Shown here piece by piece: positions 41,835 to 51,605 of a stretch of 64,000 nucleotides of DNA. Origin of the DNA: Spongiactinospora rosea (lineage in GTDB: Bacteria; Actinomycetota; Actinomycetes; Streptosporangiales; Streptosporangiaceae). Position 1 is the stretch's first letter, and every line of letters begins with the position of its first letter. The stretch is from the NCBI RefSeq assembly GCF_003315795.1, contig NZ_QMEY01000001.1, forward strand, positions 992,001-1,056,000. The letters run 5' to 3'. The position numbers were made by a program, and so were the translations under genes. Under the pieces are notes generated by a model. It was not told the DNA's origin. It ran no database searches and saw only the letters and a list, made by a program, of their open reading frames with translations.

Positions 41835-44800
41835 TGCGGCGCTCCAGGACCAGGGCCGTGTTGTCGCGGAACGCGCCGCTCACCTCGCCGAGCCCCTTCT
41901 CCTTGGCGGTCGGGGTGTGGCCGTCGGCGTTGGTGGCGTAGCTGAACACGATGTAGCGGCCCCAGACCAGCCCGGACGCGTACCCGCCCGCGATGTGCAC
42001 TCGCTCCGCGCCCGAACCGGACCCGCCGGGCAGCGCGCGGAACCACACGTTGGTGCCCAGGTTCTTCGCCTTGTCGGCGGCGAGGGCGTCCTCCCTGGTC
42101 GGGAAGACGGCGATGCCGGTGGTGATGGCGTGGCGCTTCTTGCCGTCCACGTAGGTGGCGCGCACGACCCGGGCGCACTTGTTGCCGGTCAGCGCCTCGG
42201 CGAACTTTCCGATGGCCGCCTTGGCGCACTTGTCGGTTATGTCGGTCTTCACGCGGGTGTAGGCGACGCCGTTGAACTCGGCCTTCTTCTCCGGGAACGC
42301 CTCGGCCAGCGACAGCTTCTGCGGGTCGGTCGCCTCGGCGTTCAGGATCGAGTTGCCGCCCGCCTCACCGGCCGGCTCGCTGGGGGAGGGCTCGCCGGTG
42401 GGCTGGTTCGTGGCCAGTACGTCATCGCCTCCGGCGCTGGGGGTGCCGGACGGCGACCGGAGCAGGAAGAACCCGGCACCGACGACCACGGCGAGCGCGA
42501 CGACGGCCCCGACGATGATCAGCGTCATCTTCCGCTTGGGGGCCCCGGGGGCGGGGCCGGTCGTGGTCGGAACCTGGGCACCGGGCGGCTGGCCGCCGGG
42601 CGTGAACAACGACCGTGGTTCGGCCTCACCGGGCCCCTGGAACGGCGGACCACCCGGCACAGGACCACCCGGCACGGGACCGGGCTGCCGGAACGTGTCG
42701 AGAGCCATCGTCCCGTCCCCGCCCGGCATCGGACGGTATGGACCGGATGCGGGGTCCTCGCCGCCGGGGAAGGGTTCGGGGCCGGTCGGCACCGATCCGC
42801 CCGGCACCGGGCGGTGGGCACCGGGCGGCCAGGGGCCGCCCGGCGGTGTGGGGTCCTCGCCGATGGGCACGGGTCCGCCGGGGAACGGACGTCCTTCGGC
42901 GGCGGCCGGTACCGGCCCGTCCGGCATCGGCCGCTGTGCTCCCGGTGGGGTGGGTCCGTCCCCGGTGGGGCGGATCGCGCCGGATGCGGGGTCCTCGCCG
43001 GAGAGGCGGAGGGTGTGTTCTTCGGGGCGAGGGCCGTCTCCCATGGGCCCGGCCGGGGACTCTCGGCGCGGGCGGAAGCCGTCCGGCGGGGTCGGGCCGT
43101 CGGCCGGGACGGACCCGTGCCGCGCGGCGGGCGGCGGCTCCCACGGGGCGGAGGCCCACGGGGGCGGAGGCAGGTCGCCAGGGGGCGGAGCGACGCTGGC
43201 GTTGCTGGAAATGCCGCCGGAGGCCCCGAACATCGGCGGCGGGGCGCCGGGCGGCTCGACGTGCCCTTGGATCACCGGCGGCGTACCGGTGCCGCCCTCT
43301 CCGGCCGGAGGGCCCGCCATCGCGTCACCTGCGCCACCGGTGCCCGGCGGGGCGTACGGCGGTGGCGTGCGGTCACCGGGGGCCCCGGGGGCGGGGAACG
43401 GCGGCAGCGGGACACCCTGCACGGGTTCCCCCGCGCCGGGCCGCTGAGGGCCGTCATCGCGGCGGTTCACCTGACGAGTCACGGTCGCCTCGCCGGGGCC
43501 CGCAGGCGGGTCCCAGGGCGCGTCTTGAGGCTCCTCCCGGCGCGGGCGGCCGTCGCCTGCCGGGCCGGGAGCGCCGTGGCGGGGGCGGGCGGCCCGGGTG
43601 ACGTTCCAGGGGGACGCCTCGGGGGACTCGTCCGGCTCGGACGCCCACGGCGGTAGTTCGACCGGCTCGCCCGTCGCCGCCGGCCAAGGGACGGAACCCG
43701 ACGACTCGGGTGCGCCCTGCCACACCGGCATCCCGGCCGCCGCAGCCGTGTAACCGGCAGGCGGCTGCCACGACGGCTCCTCAGGGCCACCAGGCCCCCG
43801 CCCACCGCTTCCACCCGGTCCACCGGGCCACGGCGCAGGCAGATCACCCGCGCCCCGGTAGGCCGGCCCCGCCGTACCACCAGGAAGATCCGTTCCGCGG
43901 GGAGGGGTCACCCCATCCGGAAGGCCCGGCCCACCGGCAGAAGCCGCCCCATCCGGAAGGCGCGTACCGCCAGGAGGAGTCGTTCCGCCGGGGTACCCCG
44001 TCTTGTCGGGGATACCGGGTCCGGCGGGGGGAGCCATGCCGTTGCGAGGGTCCGAGTTGTCGGTAGGAGCTGTTCCATAGGGGAGGCTCGTACCGCTGGG
44101 AGGAGTCGTCCCACCGGGAAGGTCCGGTCCGCCGGGGTGACCCGTCTTGCCGGGGATACCCGGTCCACCGGAAGGCGTCATGCCGTTGCGAGGGTCCGAG
44201 TTGTCGGTAGGAGCTGTTCCATAGGGGAGGCTCGTACCGCCAGGGAGGTCCGTGCCGATGGGAGGAGTCGTCCCACCGGGAAGGTCCGGTCCGCCGGGGT
44301 GCCCCGTCCTGCCGGGGATACCCGGTCCACCGGGGGAAGCCATTCCGCCAGGGAAGTTCGGGGCGCCGGGCGGGGTCATTCCGTGGGAACCGCCCGTTCT
44401 GCCGGGAAGGCCGGGCTCGCCGGGTCGGGACGTGCTGCCGAGAGAAGCCCTGCCATCAGAAAGGCCCGTACCGCCGGGAAAGTCTGTTCTGCCCTGAAGG
44501 TCCGGCCCGCCGGAAGAAGCCGTGCCGCCGGAACGGCTTGTACGGCCAGGAAGGCCCGTACCGCCGGGGAAGCCTGGTCCGTCGGGAGAGCCCAGGCGGT
44601 CGGGAGGGGGGGTTCCACCGGGAAGGCCCGTACCGCCGGGAGGGGTTGTCCCGCCGGGAAAGCCCGGCGCGTCGGAAGAGCCTGAGCGGCCAAGAGGGGG
44701 CGTTCCAGCGGGAAGGCTCGGCGTGTCGGGGGTGCCCGGGCGGTCGGGAGGGGGCGGTCCGCTGGGGAGGCCGGGGCCGATGTTGGGGTCCTGTCCCCGG

Positions 44801-45282
44801 AGGGGGGCGAAGCCGTGGACCGGGCCCGGGGCCGGGGTCATGTTGGCCGGGCCGGGACGGGGCTGGCCTGGAGCTGCGGGGAGGCCGGCGTGCCAGTCGT
44901 AGGCGGAGCTTTCGCCGGACACCTCCCACGGCTCGGCCGCGCCCGGCCACGCCGGAGGCTTGCCCTGGTCCGGTGTGGAGCCGCCCGCGGCCCAGGGGGG
45001 CGGGCCGGGGACACCCGGCCGCTCGCCGCCCGGCGATGAGGTGGGACCGGGCCGGTCCGGCGTCGTGCCGCCGGTCGGGCGGGAGGGCAGGGGAGCGGAC
45101 GGCTGAGGCCAGGGGTTGTCCCCGTCGGAGTAAGGGGCTCGCGGCGGCACCTGGGGTGCCGCCGTACCCGGCTCCGGGGACTGCTGGTGCGTCGGCTGGC
45201 CGAAGCTCGGTGGCGGGGTCGCCGAAGCGGCCGAGCCGCCGCTGTCACGGTCGTGCTCGGACACTGAATCCTGGCCACGCAT
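41824..45282 (-). CDS. Giant Pro/Gly-rich single-TM protein, paralog A
   Basis: 1,152 aa. Residues 1-~915 are disordered Pro/Gly/Thr repeats (collagen-like blocks such as GGPGIPGKTGHPGGPDLPGG), mostly cytoplasmic by the positive-inside rule. A KRK stop is followed by one TM span (about 919-942). The outer ~210 residues form a domain beginning LSLAEAFPEKK, with a cysteine pair (DKCAKAA and NKCARVV, 16 residues apart), RATYVDG, and WGRYIVFSYATNADGHTPT. The same domain occurs in the next gene. Function unknown; a surface sensor or a scaffold tethered to the membrane is possible. Repeats at 44035-44332 show recent internal duplication. GTG 45264 (VSEHDRD) is an alternate start. Confidence 0.8.
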   Translation of the reverse strand: MRGQDSVSEHDRDSGGSAASATPPPSFGQPTHQQSPEPGTAAPQVPPRAPYSDGDNPWPQPSAPLPSRPTGGTTPDRPGPTSSPGGERPGVPGPPPWAAGGSTPDQGKPPAWPGAAEPWEVSGESSAYDWHAGLPAAPGQPRPGPANMTPAPGPVHGFAPLRGQDPNIGPGLPSGPPPPDRPGTPDTPSLPAGTPPLGRSGSSDAPGFPGGTTPPGGTGLPGGTPPPDRLGSPDGPGFPGGTGLPGRTSRSGGTASSGGPDLQGRTDFPGGTGLSDGRASLGSTSRPGEPGLPGRTGGSHGMTPPGAPNFPGGMASPGGPGIPGRTGHPGGPDLPGGTTPPIGTDLPGGTSLPYGTAPTDNSDPRNGMTPSGGPGIPGKTGHPGGPDLPGGTTPPSGTSLPYGTAPTDNSDPRNGMAPPAGPGIPDKTGYPGGTTPPGGTRLPDGAASAGGPGLPDGVTPPRGTDLPGGTAGPAYRGAGDLPAPWPGGPGGSGGRGPGGPEEPSWQPPAGYTAAAAGMPVWQGAPESSGSVPWPAATGEPVELPPWASEPDESPEASPWNVTRAARPRHGAPGPAGDGRPRREEPQDAPWDPPAGPGEATVTRQVNRRDDGPQRPGAGEPVQGVPLPPFPAPGAPGDRTPPPYAPPGTGGAGDAMAGPPAGEGGTGTPPVIQGHVEPPGAPPPMFGASGGISSNASVAPPPGDLPPPPWASAPWEPPPAARHGSVPADGPTPPDGFRPRRESPAGPMGDGPRPEEHTLRLSGEDPASGAIRPTGDGPTPPGAQRPMPDGPVPAAAEGRPFPGGPVPIGEDPTPPGGPWPPGAHRPVPGGSVPTGPEPFPGGEDPASGPYRPMPGGDGTMALDTFRQPGPVPGGPVPGGPPFQGPGEAEPRSLFTPGGQPPGAQVPTTTGPAPGAPKRKMTLIIVGAVVALAVVVGAGFFLLRSPSGTPSAGGDDVLATNQPTGEPSPSEPAGEAGGNSILNAEATDPQKLSLAEAFPEKKAEFNGVAYTRVKTDITDKCAKAAIGKFAEALTGNKCARVVRATYVDGKKRHAITTGIAVFPTREDALAADKAKNLGTNVWFRALPGGSGSGAERVHIAGGYASGLVWGRYIVFSYATNADGHTPTAKEKGLGEVSGAFRDNTALVLERRITG
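44035..44332. repeat. Tandem duplication inside paralog A
   Basis: A ~62-bp unit (44035-44096) recurs nearly identically at 44179-44240, 144 bp away, and its flanking ~50 bp (44121-44170) recurs at 44282-44332. The encoded peptide YGTAPTDNSDPRNGM appears twice. Recent slippage or recombination. Confidence 0.75.
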
Positions 45283-45384
45283 ACGCCGAAGCGTAGCGAG
45301 AGTCCGGGACCGTCACGCCGGTATGGACGGATCCGGCACGCCTTTCCTGGCAATTGCCCACAAAAGGTGCATCTTAGGACGAGA

Positions 45385-47283
45385 TCACTCCGGTTTCCGT
45401 CCCGTCAGGGCCCGTGAGTCCAGTGCGGGATAGACGGTCTTGTCCGCGATGGCCATCGCCGCGCCGGTCAGCTTCTTGCGCTCGGCCTTGCTCGGCTCGT
45501 GCCCGTCCTTGAACTGGAACCACAACAGCACCGCGTAGTGCCCATGCCGCCAGGCCCCCGCGTTGGCCTGCCCCGTACCGAGGGTCTTGGTGGCCTCGTC
45601 CTTGCCGGGCAGCGGCTTGACGTAGTCCTCCAGCGCACCGCCCGCCGCCGCGTCCACCACCTTGCTCGCCTGCTTGGAGGTCTTCAGGTTGGCGACGCCC
45701 ACCGTTCCGATGATCTTGCCGGACTTGTCACGGTACGTGGCCCGCAGCATCTGGTTGCAGTCCGCGTCCTTGAGCGCCTTGATGAGCTTGTCGCCCGTGG
45801 CCGCGTCCTTGCACTTCTTGTCCGTCCTGCGCGCGGTACGCACGTAGGAGCCGACCTTGGCGTCGGGGAACACCTCCTTGAGCGTCAGCGGGTACTTGTC
45901 GGTGGTCCGGGAGGAGGCGAAGCCGTCCTTCCCGGCCGGACGGTTCTGGACGAGCGGGTTGGTCGCGGCGGCGGAGGGCTCCGGGCTCACGGCCGGCTTC
46001 GGGTCGGCGTCGGCGGACGCGAGCATCGCCAGGCCGACACCACCCGCGATCAGGACGAGGAGCCCGGCGATGGCGATGTAGATGGGACGGCGTGACCTGG
46101 GGCCCTCGTCGTAGGGGCTCCACATCTCCCGCCGGGGGCGGGGTGGCTCGAACTCCTGCTTGGGGCCGCCCGCGCCCGGCGTACCGGACGAACCGGAGAC
46201 GGTCGTCGGCGCTTCGGACGAGGACGCGGGATCGCCACCGGGAGGCGTACCGTCGCCACCGCTGGGCGCGCCCCGCCGCCTGCGACCACGGGGCGCGGCA
46301 CCGGGCTCGGGCCCGGACTCCGCACCGAACACGCTCCCGAACCCATCAGGTTCCGGCTTCCCGCCGAACACGCTCGCGAGCGCGTCGGACCCCGGCTTCC
46401 CGCCGAGCACGCCTCCGAGCCCGTCGGGCTCCGGCTTGCCGCGGCGCGGACCAGGCCCGTCCGGGCCGGGCTTGCCACCGAACGCGCCCCCGGGCTCCTC
46501 AGGCTCCGGCTTCCCGCCGAGCTCCGGCCCCGCGTCCGGTTTGACACCAGGCCCCGTGCCGGGCTCCGGCGTGGCCCCGAACGGAGGCCCTGGAGGAGGC
46601 CCTGGTGGAGGCCCAGGAGGAGGGGTCGCGGAGGTGCCGGGAAGTGCGCCGAAGAGCGGGTCGTTCGCCGCCGCTCCCGGAGTGAACGGGCCAGGCCCGC
46701 CGAACGTCTCTCCCGTGCCGCCCGGCCCCGCCGCCGGACCGGGGCCACCAGGCCCCGGCGCCTGGCCGCGCCCGGACAGCTCACCGGTCCCGCCGCCCGT
46801 GTCCGGCGGCCCGCTCCTGAAGGGTTCGCCGAGCCCGAACGGCTCGCCGAGGCCGGAGTCGGGGCCGGTCCTGATGTCGGGGTTCGTGCTGGCCCCCGGA
46901 TCGGTGCTGGGCCCGCTGTCGGAATCCGGCGGCAGTGGTCCTCCGCCGAGGATCGGACCGAGCCCCAGCGGGTCGCTCCCCCCGGAAGGAGGAGGGTCCG
47001 CAGGTCCCGCCGGCCTCGGCGCGCCCAGCGGGCGGCTGAGGTCCAGGGGGTCGAAGTCCGGGTCGAGCGCGCGGTCGAACCCCGGATTGAGCCCGTAATC
47101 CGGGTGGGAGGGATGGTCGGGGCCTGCCTCCGGACCGCTGCCGGGCGCGCGCTGGGAGTCGTGCGGCGGCTCGGCGGGCTTCTGGTTGTGCGGCGAGGCC
47201 GTGAACCAGTTCTCCTTGGCCGGTGGCGAAGAGCCCGACTGCTCATACGGCTGGCGACGTGACGGTTCCCCGGGGTTACCCAT
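45385..47283 (-). CDS. Pro/Gly-rich single-TM protein, paralog B
   Basis: 632 aa. Same plan as the downstream gene: ~395 residues rich in Pro, Gly and Asp (FGGKPEPDG-type repeats), basic patch SRRP, TM about 401-421, then ~200 outer residues. The outer domain aligns with paralog A: LTLKEVFPDAK, cysteines in DKKCKDAA and DADCNQML (17 residues apart), LRATYRDKSG, RHGHYAVLLWFQFKDGHEPS, ending in LTG. Same strand, 102 bp from paralog A, so probably co-transcribed. Not recognised by function. Confidence 0.8.
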   Translation of the reverse strand: MGNPGEPSRRQPYEQSGSSPPAKENWFTASPHNQKPAEPPHDSQRAPGSGPEAGPDHPSHPDYGLNPGFDRALDPDFDPLDLSRPLGAPRPAGPADPPPSGGSDPLGLGPILGGGPLPPDSDSGPSTDPGASTNPDIRTGPDSGLGEPFGLGEPFRSGPPDTGGGTGELSGRGQAPGPGGPGPAAGPGGTGETFGGPGPFTPGAAANDPLFGALPGTSATPPPGPPPGPPPGPPFGATPEPGTGPGVKPDAGPELGGKPEPEEPGGAFGGKPGPDGPGPRRGKPEPDGLGGVLGGKPGSDALASVFGGKPEPDGFGSVFGAESGPEPGAAPRGRRRRGAPSGGDGTPPGGDPASSSEAPTTVSGSSGTPGAGGPKQEFEPPRPRREMWSPYDEGPRSRRPIYIAIAGLLVLIAGGVGLAMLASADADPKPAVSPEPSAAATNPLVQNRPAGKDGFASSRTTDKYPLTLKEVFPDAKVGSYVRTARRTDKKCKDAATGDKLIKALKDADCNQMLRATYRDKSGKIIGTVGVANLKTSKQASKVVDAAAGGALEDYVKPLPGKDEATKTLGTGQANAGAWRHGHYAVLLWFQFKDGHEPSKAERKKLTGAAMAIADKTVYPALDSRALTGRKPE

Positions 47284-47318
47284 GCGCCGAGATTAACTGT
47301 GAACGGGCACCGAGATGG

Positions 47319-48122
47319 TCATGAATATCCGAAGTCCTGTGTCCACCACAGCCCGCCGGGCCCCTCCGCGACCCCCACTCCGATGGCCACCATCCTGCAG
47401 TTGAGGATGTTCGCGCGGTGGCTCGGGCTGCCCATCCAGCTCTGCATGGCCTCCTTCGCGCCGAGGTAGCCCCTGCCGATGTTCTCCGCGCCGCCGTCCT
47501 TGTAGCCCGCGCGTTCCATCCGCCTCCACGGAGACGAGCCGTTCGGGGAGTTATGGGTGAATTGCCCGCTTTTCGCCATCTCGATGGAGTGCTGCCGGGC
47601 GGACCGCATCAGCCTCTGGTCCAGCCGCAACGGCCGGCAGCCGTGCTTGCGCCTGGCCCGGTTCGTCAGCCGTACCGCCTGGCTCTCCATCGCGCGCAGC
47701 GAACCGTACAGCGCGGTCGGGGCGATCCGCGGCTGCTCCCGCAGGCCCCCGCCGACGTCGGTGCCGTCGGTGGCCTGCGCCCCCACGGCGTCCTGCGGCA
47801 CCGGGACGTAGTCGCTCAGGGCGCTGCTGGTCGAGCGGGGGAGCGGGGCGTGCGTACGTCTGGCGTGCGGCGCGGAGGGCGACGGGCGGAGTACGGCGCC
47901 GAGCGGGGCGCGGCTGCGGTCGGCGCGCGGCTGGGCCAGTACGGTGGGCGTCGCCGGTTCGACGTTGTTCAGGAACACCGGCTCCGGCTCCTCCGCGCCG
48001 CGTGAGACCCGTCCGATCACGATGCCGGTGATGAGCACCGACACCAGGCACGCCACGACCCCCAGATGACTCCGGCGCCGGAGCATCGCCTGGGGTGACC
48101 GAACGTGAGGGGGCTGCCGCAT
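47319..48122 (-). CDS. Membrane-anchored CAP/SCP domain protein
   Basis: 267 aa. Basic start, then a signal-anchor (about residues 20-40, VVACLVSVLITGIVIGRV), a Pro/Ser-rich linker, then a CAP domain: LTNRARRKHGCRPLRLDQRL, HSIEMAKSGQFTHNSP, AENIGRGYL, and SPSHRANILNCRMVAIGVGV. CAP proteins bind lipids or act as proteases/adhesins; which applies is unclear. Upstream (5') on the same strand as both Pro-rich genes and separated from paralog B by 35 bp, so the three likely form an envelope operon. Confidence 0.87.
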   Translation of the reverse strand: MRQPPHVRSPQAMLRRRSHLGVVACLVSVLITGIVIGRVSRGAEEPEPVFLNNVEPATPTVLAQPRADRSRAPLGAVLRPSPSAPHARRTHAPLPRSTSSALSDYVPVPQDAVGAQATDGTDVGGGLREQPRIAPTALYGSLRAMESQAVRLTNRARRKHGCRPLRLDQRLMRSARQHSIEMAKSGQFTHNSPNGSSPWRRMERAGYKDGGAENIGRGYLGAKEAMQSWMGSPSHRANILNCRMVAIGVGVAEGPGGLWWTQDFGYS

Positions 48123-48475
48123 TCCGCCCCCAACGATAGAGATGTTGAGTCATGGGGAAAAAGGGAAACGCGGGAACGAAACCCAACCGTTCTCCTTCCG
48201 TCCCCCATACGCATCAGTGACCGTCGCCCTGAGGCCCCGAACGACCCGTACCCCCATGCGCGGCGTGGCCGTTTTGACCGTGGCCGCCGATGGGCGGTAG
48301 TCTGCTTGTTCGTTGTGTGCGAGTCAGTCCTTGGCGACTGAAGCGCGGCGCGTCCGGCGTCTTCTCCCGTGTGCGGAGACGGAAGGTCCGGGTCGCCGTG
48401 TGCCCGCACCTTCCCACCACAGGCTGCCATCCCGAAGGCAGCGCCGAAGACGCGAGCAAAGAAGGCCATACGACC
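48123..48475. other. Divergent promoter and leader of rplM
   Basis: 353 bp between the CAP gene (minus) and rplM (plus). It contains the promoter at 48274-48303 and a leader of about 165 nt. No gene seen. Confidence 0.6.
48274..48303 (+). promoter_or_regulatory. Promoter of rplM-rpsI-glmM
   Basis: TTGACC (48274-48279) and TAGTCT (48298-48303) with an 18-bp spacer. Leader about 165 nt. Confidence 0.7.
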
Positions 48476-48919
48476 GTGCGCACGTACTCAACCAAGCCCG
48501 CCGAAGTTCAGCGCCAGTGGTTCGTGATCGACGCGACCGACGTCGTGCTGGGCAGGCTCGCCAGCCAGGTGGCGACGCTGCTTCGCGGTAAGCACAAGCC
48601 GATCTTCGCCCCGCACGTCGACACCGGTGACTTCGTCATCGTCGTCAACGCCGACAAGATCGCGCTGACCGGTGACAAGCTTCTGCAGAAGAAGGCGTAC
48701 CGCCACTCGGGCTACCCCGGCGGTCTGCGTTCCGTGAGCTATGGCGAGCTGATGGAAAAGCGCCCCGACCGCGCCGTGGAGAAGGCCGTCAAGGGAATGC
48801 TCCCGAAGAACGCCCTCGGCCGGAAGATGGCCAAGAAGCTGAAGGTCTACGCCGGTGGGGAGCACCCGCACCAGGCGCAGCAGCCGGTCCCGTTCGAGAT
48901 CACCCAGATCTCTCAGTAA
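48476..48919 (+). CDS. rplM: 50S ribosomal protein L13
   Basis: 147 aa from GTG 48476; upstream in-frame extension discarded. Early assembly protein. Contains [35 protein letters not shown] and [20 protein letters not shown]. 46 nt before rpsI. Confidence 0.99.
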   Translation: MRTYSTKPAEVQRQWFVIDATDVVLGRLASQVATLLRGKHKPIFAPHVDTGDFVIVVNADKIALTGDKLLQKKAYRHSGYPGGLRSVSYGELMEKRPDRAVEKAVKGMLPKNALGRKMAKKLKVYAGGEHPHQAQQPVPFEITQISQ

Positions 48920-48965
48920 GCCCAGAGCATCCCACCAGTAGCGCCGAGAAAGTAAGAGGAGAACC

Positions 48966-49487
48966 GTGGCCGAGCCCACCGGTGTCGAGACGCCCGTCGA
49001 AGGCGAGCTGGAGGAATTCTCCGGCGAGGACTTCCCGACCGAGTACACCAGCGAGTCCGCCCCCGCCGGCGACGCGCCCGTCCGCAAGCCCGTCACGACG
49101 GGCAACTCCTACGGCACCGGCCGCCGCAAGGAGGCCGTGGCGAGGGTCCGCATCGTGCCCGGCACGGGCAAGTGGAAGATCAACGGTCGCGCCCTCGACG
49201 GCTACTTCCCGAACAAGGTCCACCAGCAGATCGTGAACGAGCCGTTCGTGACGCTGGGGGCCGAGGAGCAGTTCGACGTCGTCGCGCGGATCGACGGCGG
49301 CGGCGTGACCGGCCAGGCCGGTGCGCTGCGCATGGGCCTGGCCCGTGCGCTCGCCGTGCTCGACGTCGAGACCAACCGTCCGCCGCTGAAGAAGGCCGGC
49401 TTCCTGACCCGCGACGCCAGGGTCAAGGAGCGCAAGAAGTACGGCCTGAAGAAGGCCCGTAAGGCTCCGCAGTACAGCAAGCGTTGA
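48966..49487 (+). CDS. rpsI: 30S ribosomal protein S9 with acidic N-extension
   Basis: 173 aa. The conserved S9 core starts near residue 45 ([19 protein letters not shown]) and ends in the P-site-touching tail [12 protein letters not shown]. The ~43-residue acidic N-terminal extension ([17 protein letters not shown]) is an actinobacterial feature. GTG start 48966 after AGAGGAG. Its stop overlaps the glmM TTG start. Confidence 0.98.
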   Translation: MAEPTGVETPVEGELEEFSGEDFPTEYTSESAPAGDAPVRKPVTTGNSYGTGRRKEAVARVRIVPGTGKWKINGRALDGYFPNKVHQQIVNEPFVTLGAEEQFDVVARIDGGGVTGQAGALRMGLARALAVLDVETNRPPLKKAGFLTRDARVKERKKYGLKKARKAPQYSKR

Positions 49488-50893
49488 CGGCGCGGCTTTT
49501 CGGCACCGACGGGGTCCGTGGGGTCGCTGGACGCGACCTCACGGCCGAGCTCGCCATGGAGCTGTCGGTGGCGGCGGCCCACGTGCTCGGTGACGCGGGA
49601 GCGTTCGCCGGGAGCGCGGGCGACATGGCCGACGACATGGCCGGCGTCGGCGCGGCCGGCAGCGCCGCTGGGCGCGGCCGGCCGGTGGCGGTCGTGGGCA
49701 GGGATCCGCGGGCCTCGGGGGAGTTCCTTGAGGCCGCGGTGGTCGCCGGGCTCGCCTCCTCGGGAGTGGACGTGCTGCGGCTCGGCGTACTGCCGACGCC
49801 CGCGGTCGCCTACCTCACCGCGGCACTCGGCGCCGACCTGGGGGTGATGCTCTCCGCGTCGCACAACCCGGCCCCCGACAACGGGATCAAGTTCCTCGCC
49901 AAGGGCGGCTACAAGCTGCCCGACACCGTGGAGAACGAGATCGAGGAACGGCTGGGCGAGCGGTGGGAGCGCCCGGCCGGTTCCGGCGTCGGCCGGGTCC
50001 ACGAGGCGTACGGCGAGGCCGACCGGTACATCGCGCACCTGCTGACCACGCTGCCCGTCCGTCTTGAGGGCATCAACGTGATCGTGGATTGCGCCAACGG
50101 CGCCGCCCACACCGTCGCCCCCGAGGCCCTGGTGCGCGCGGGCGCGACGGTGGAGGCCATCGGCGCCCGCCCGGACGGCCTGAACATCAACGCCGGCTAC
50201 GGCTCGACGCACCTCGACCGGCTCCAGCAGGTCGTGGTGTCGCGGGGCGCCGACCTCGGGGTCGCCTACGACGGCGACGCCGACCGCTGCCTCGCGGTCA
50301 CCCACGAGGGCGAGATCGTGGACGGCGACCAGATCATGGCCATCCTGGCGCTCGCCATGCACGCCAAGAAGGAGCTGGTCAAGGACACCGTGGTGGCCAC
50401 GGTCATGTCCAACCTCGGCTTCAAGATCGCGATGCGGGGCGCCGGGCTCAACGTGATCGAGACGGCGGTCGGCGACCGTTACGTCCTTGAGGCGATGAAG
50501 GCCGGCGGCTACAACCTGGGCGGCGAGCAGTCCGGCCACGTCCTGCTGCTGGACCACGCCACCACCGGCGACGGGCTGCTGACGTCGCTGCACCTGATCG
50601 CGGAGGTGGCCAGGCAGGGCCGGTCGCTGGCCGAGCTGGCCTCGGTGATGACCCGGCTGCCCCAGGTGCTGATCAACGTGAAGGGCGTGGACAAGGCGAA
50701 GGCCGCGGCCTCGCCCGACCTCGCGGCGGCGATCGGCCGCGCGGAGGCCGAACTCGGCGAGACCGGCCGCGTGCTGATCCGGCCCAGCGGCACCGAGCCC
50801 ATGATCCGCGTCATGGTGGAGGCGTCCTCCGAGATCATGGCCCATGAGATCGCGGAACGACTGGCGGAGACGGTCCGCGCCACCTGTTCCTGA
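49484..50893 (+). CDS. glmM: Phosphoglucosamine mutase
   Basis: 469 aa. Converts GlcN-6-P to GlcN-1-P for peptidoglycan precursors. FGTDGVRG near the N-terminus; phospho-acceptor S126 in [12 protein letters not shown]; metal loop YDGDADRC; sugar/phosphate sites GGEQSGH and [13 protein letters not shown]. An Ala/Gly/Asp-rich insert ([20 protein letters not shown]) shifts the active Ser by 24 relative to E. coli S102. TTG start overlapping rpsI by 4 bases indicates coupling. Confidence 0.97.
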   Translation: MTARLFGTDGVRGVAGRDLTAELAMELSVAAAHVLGDAGAFAGSAGDMADDMAGVGAAGSAAGRGRPVAVVGRDPRASGEFLEAAVVAGLASSGVDVLRLGVLPTPAVAYLTAALGADLGVMLSASHNPAPDNGIKFLAKGGYKLPDTVENEIEERLGERWERPAGSGVGRVHEAYGEADRYIAHLLTTLPVRLEGINVIVDCANGAAHTVAPEALVRAGATVEAIGARPDGLNINAGYGSTHLDRLQQVVVSRGADLGVAYDGDADRCLAVTHEGEIVDGDQIMAILALAMHAKKELVKDTVVATVMSNLGFKIAMRGAGLNVIETAVGDRYVLEAMKAGGYNLGGEQSGHVLLLDHATTGDGLLTSLHLIAEVARQGRSLAELASVMTRLPQVLINVKGVDKAKAAASPDLAAAIGRAEAELGETGRVLIRPSGTEPMIRVMVEASSEIMAHEIAERLAETVRATCS

Positions 50894-50911
50894 ACCCGCT
50901 CATCGCACTGT

Positions 50912-50949
50912 CACCCCGGCTCGGTTCCGCGGCCGGGGTGTCGCGTTTT
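50912..50949 (+). terminator. Terminator after glmM
   Basis: A 9-bp stem (CACCCCGGC with GCCGGGGTG) followed by TCGCGTTTTCC, 18 nt after glmM. Confidence 0.75.
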
Positions 50950-50956
50950 CCGGCCC

Positions 50957-51541
50957 TCATGGCGGGGTGAGGGCGCGCAGGAGCGTGGTCCGCATCGCCC
51001 GCGCGGCCTCCTCCGGCGGCATGAGGCCCGCGGCGACCTGCTCGCCCGCCGCGTGCGCCAGCGTGATGGTCACCGTGGCCAGCCAGCCGGCCGGCAGGCC
51101 CGCATCGAACTCCCCGGACGCCCTGCCTCGCTCGATCACCCGGATCAGGCGCTCGCTGATCGGCGCGTGCGCCTCGCGGTCGGTACGCGGGCTCACCGGG
51201 TTCGTGACGATGGCCTGGACCAGCCCCGGGTAGCGCTCCGCCGTACGGGCGGCGGCGTCGAGCACCCGCAGCAGCGCCTCGGCGGCCGGGCCCGTGTCGG
51301 GGTCGGCGGCGTCCATCGCGGCGGCCGTCTCGCCGGTGACCTGCTCGACGACGGCGGCCAGCAACCGCTCGCGCGAACGGAAGTGCGCGTAGACGGTCTG
51401 GCGGGTCACGTCCGCCGCGGCGGCGATGGCCTCGACGCTGGCGTCGGGATCGGCGCGCAGCAGCCGCAGCGCCGCGTCGAGGATGGCCGCCCTGCTGCGC
51501 ACCGCGTCGGCACGGCGGTTGCGGGCCTGGTACCGAGACAA
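50957..51541 (-). CDS. TetR family regulator
   Basis: 194 aa. DNA-binding domain SRAAILDAALRLLRADPDAS followed by IAAAADVTRQTVYAHFRSRE; C-terminal ligand domain alpha-helical. GTG/ATG start at 51541 reads MSRYQARNRRADAVR. Divergent from the NTF2-like gene, with the palindrome at 51578-51594 between them, so it likely represses the 51606-52234 pair. Confidence 0.88.
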   Translation of the reverse strand: MSRYQARNRRADAVRSRAAILDAALRLLRADPDASVEAIAAAADVTRQTVYAHFRSRERLLAAVVEQVTGETAAAMDAADPDTGPAAEALLRVLDAAARTAERYPGLVQAIVTNPVSPRTDREAHAPISERLIRVIERGRASGEFDAGLPAGWLATVTITLAHAAGEQVAAGLMPPEEAARAMRTTLLRALTPP

Positions 51542-51577
51542 CTCTTACACCTTGCCAAAGTTTTCGCCGGACTTATA

Positions 51578-51594
51578 TCTTACGAGCTGTAAGA
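51578..51594. promoter_or_regulatory. Candidate TetR operator
   Basis: TCTTAC and GTAAGA separated by 5 bp, in an AT-rich part of the divergent gap; a further CTCTTAC lies at 51543-51549. It is 12 bp from the ATG of the NTF2-like gene. Confidence 0.6.
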
Positions 51595-51605
51595 GATAGT
51601 AGGTG

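Noticed and set aside
41917..43656. Long plus-strand frames antisense to the Pro/Gly-rich genes
   Set aside because: They are produced by the repeat composition; the minus strand has a TM segment and a conserved outer domain shared by two genes.
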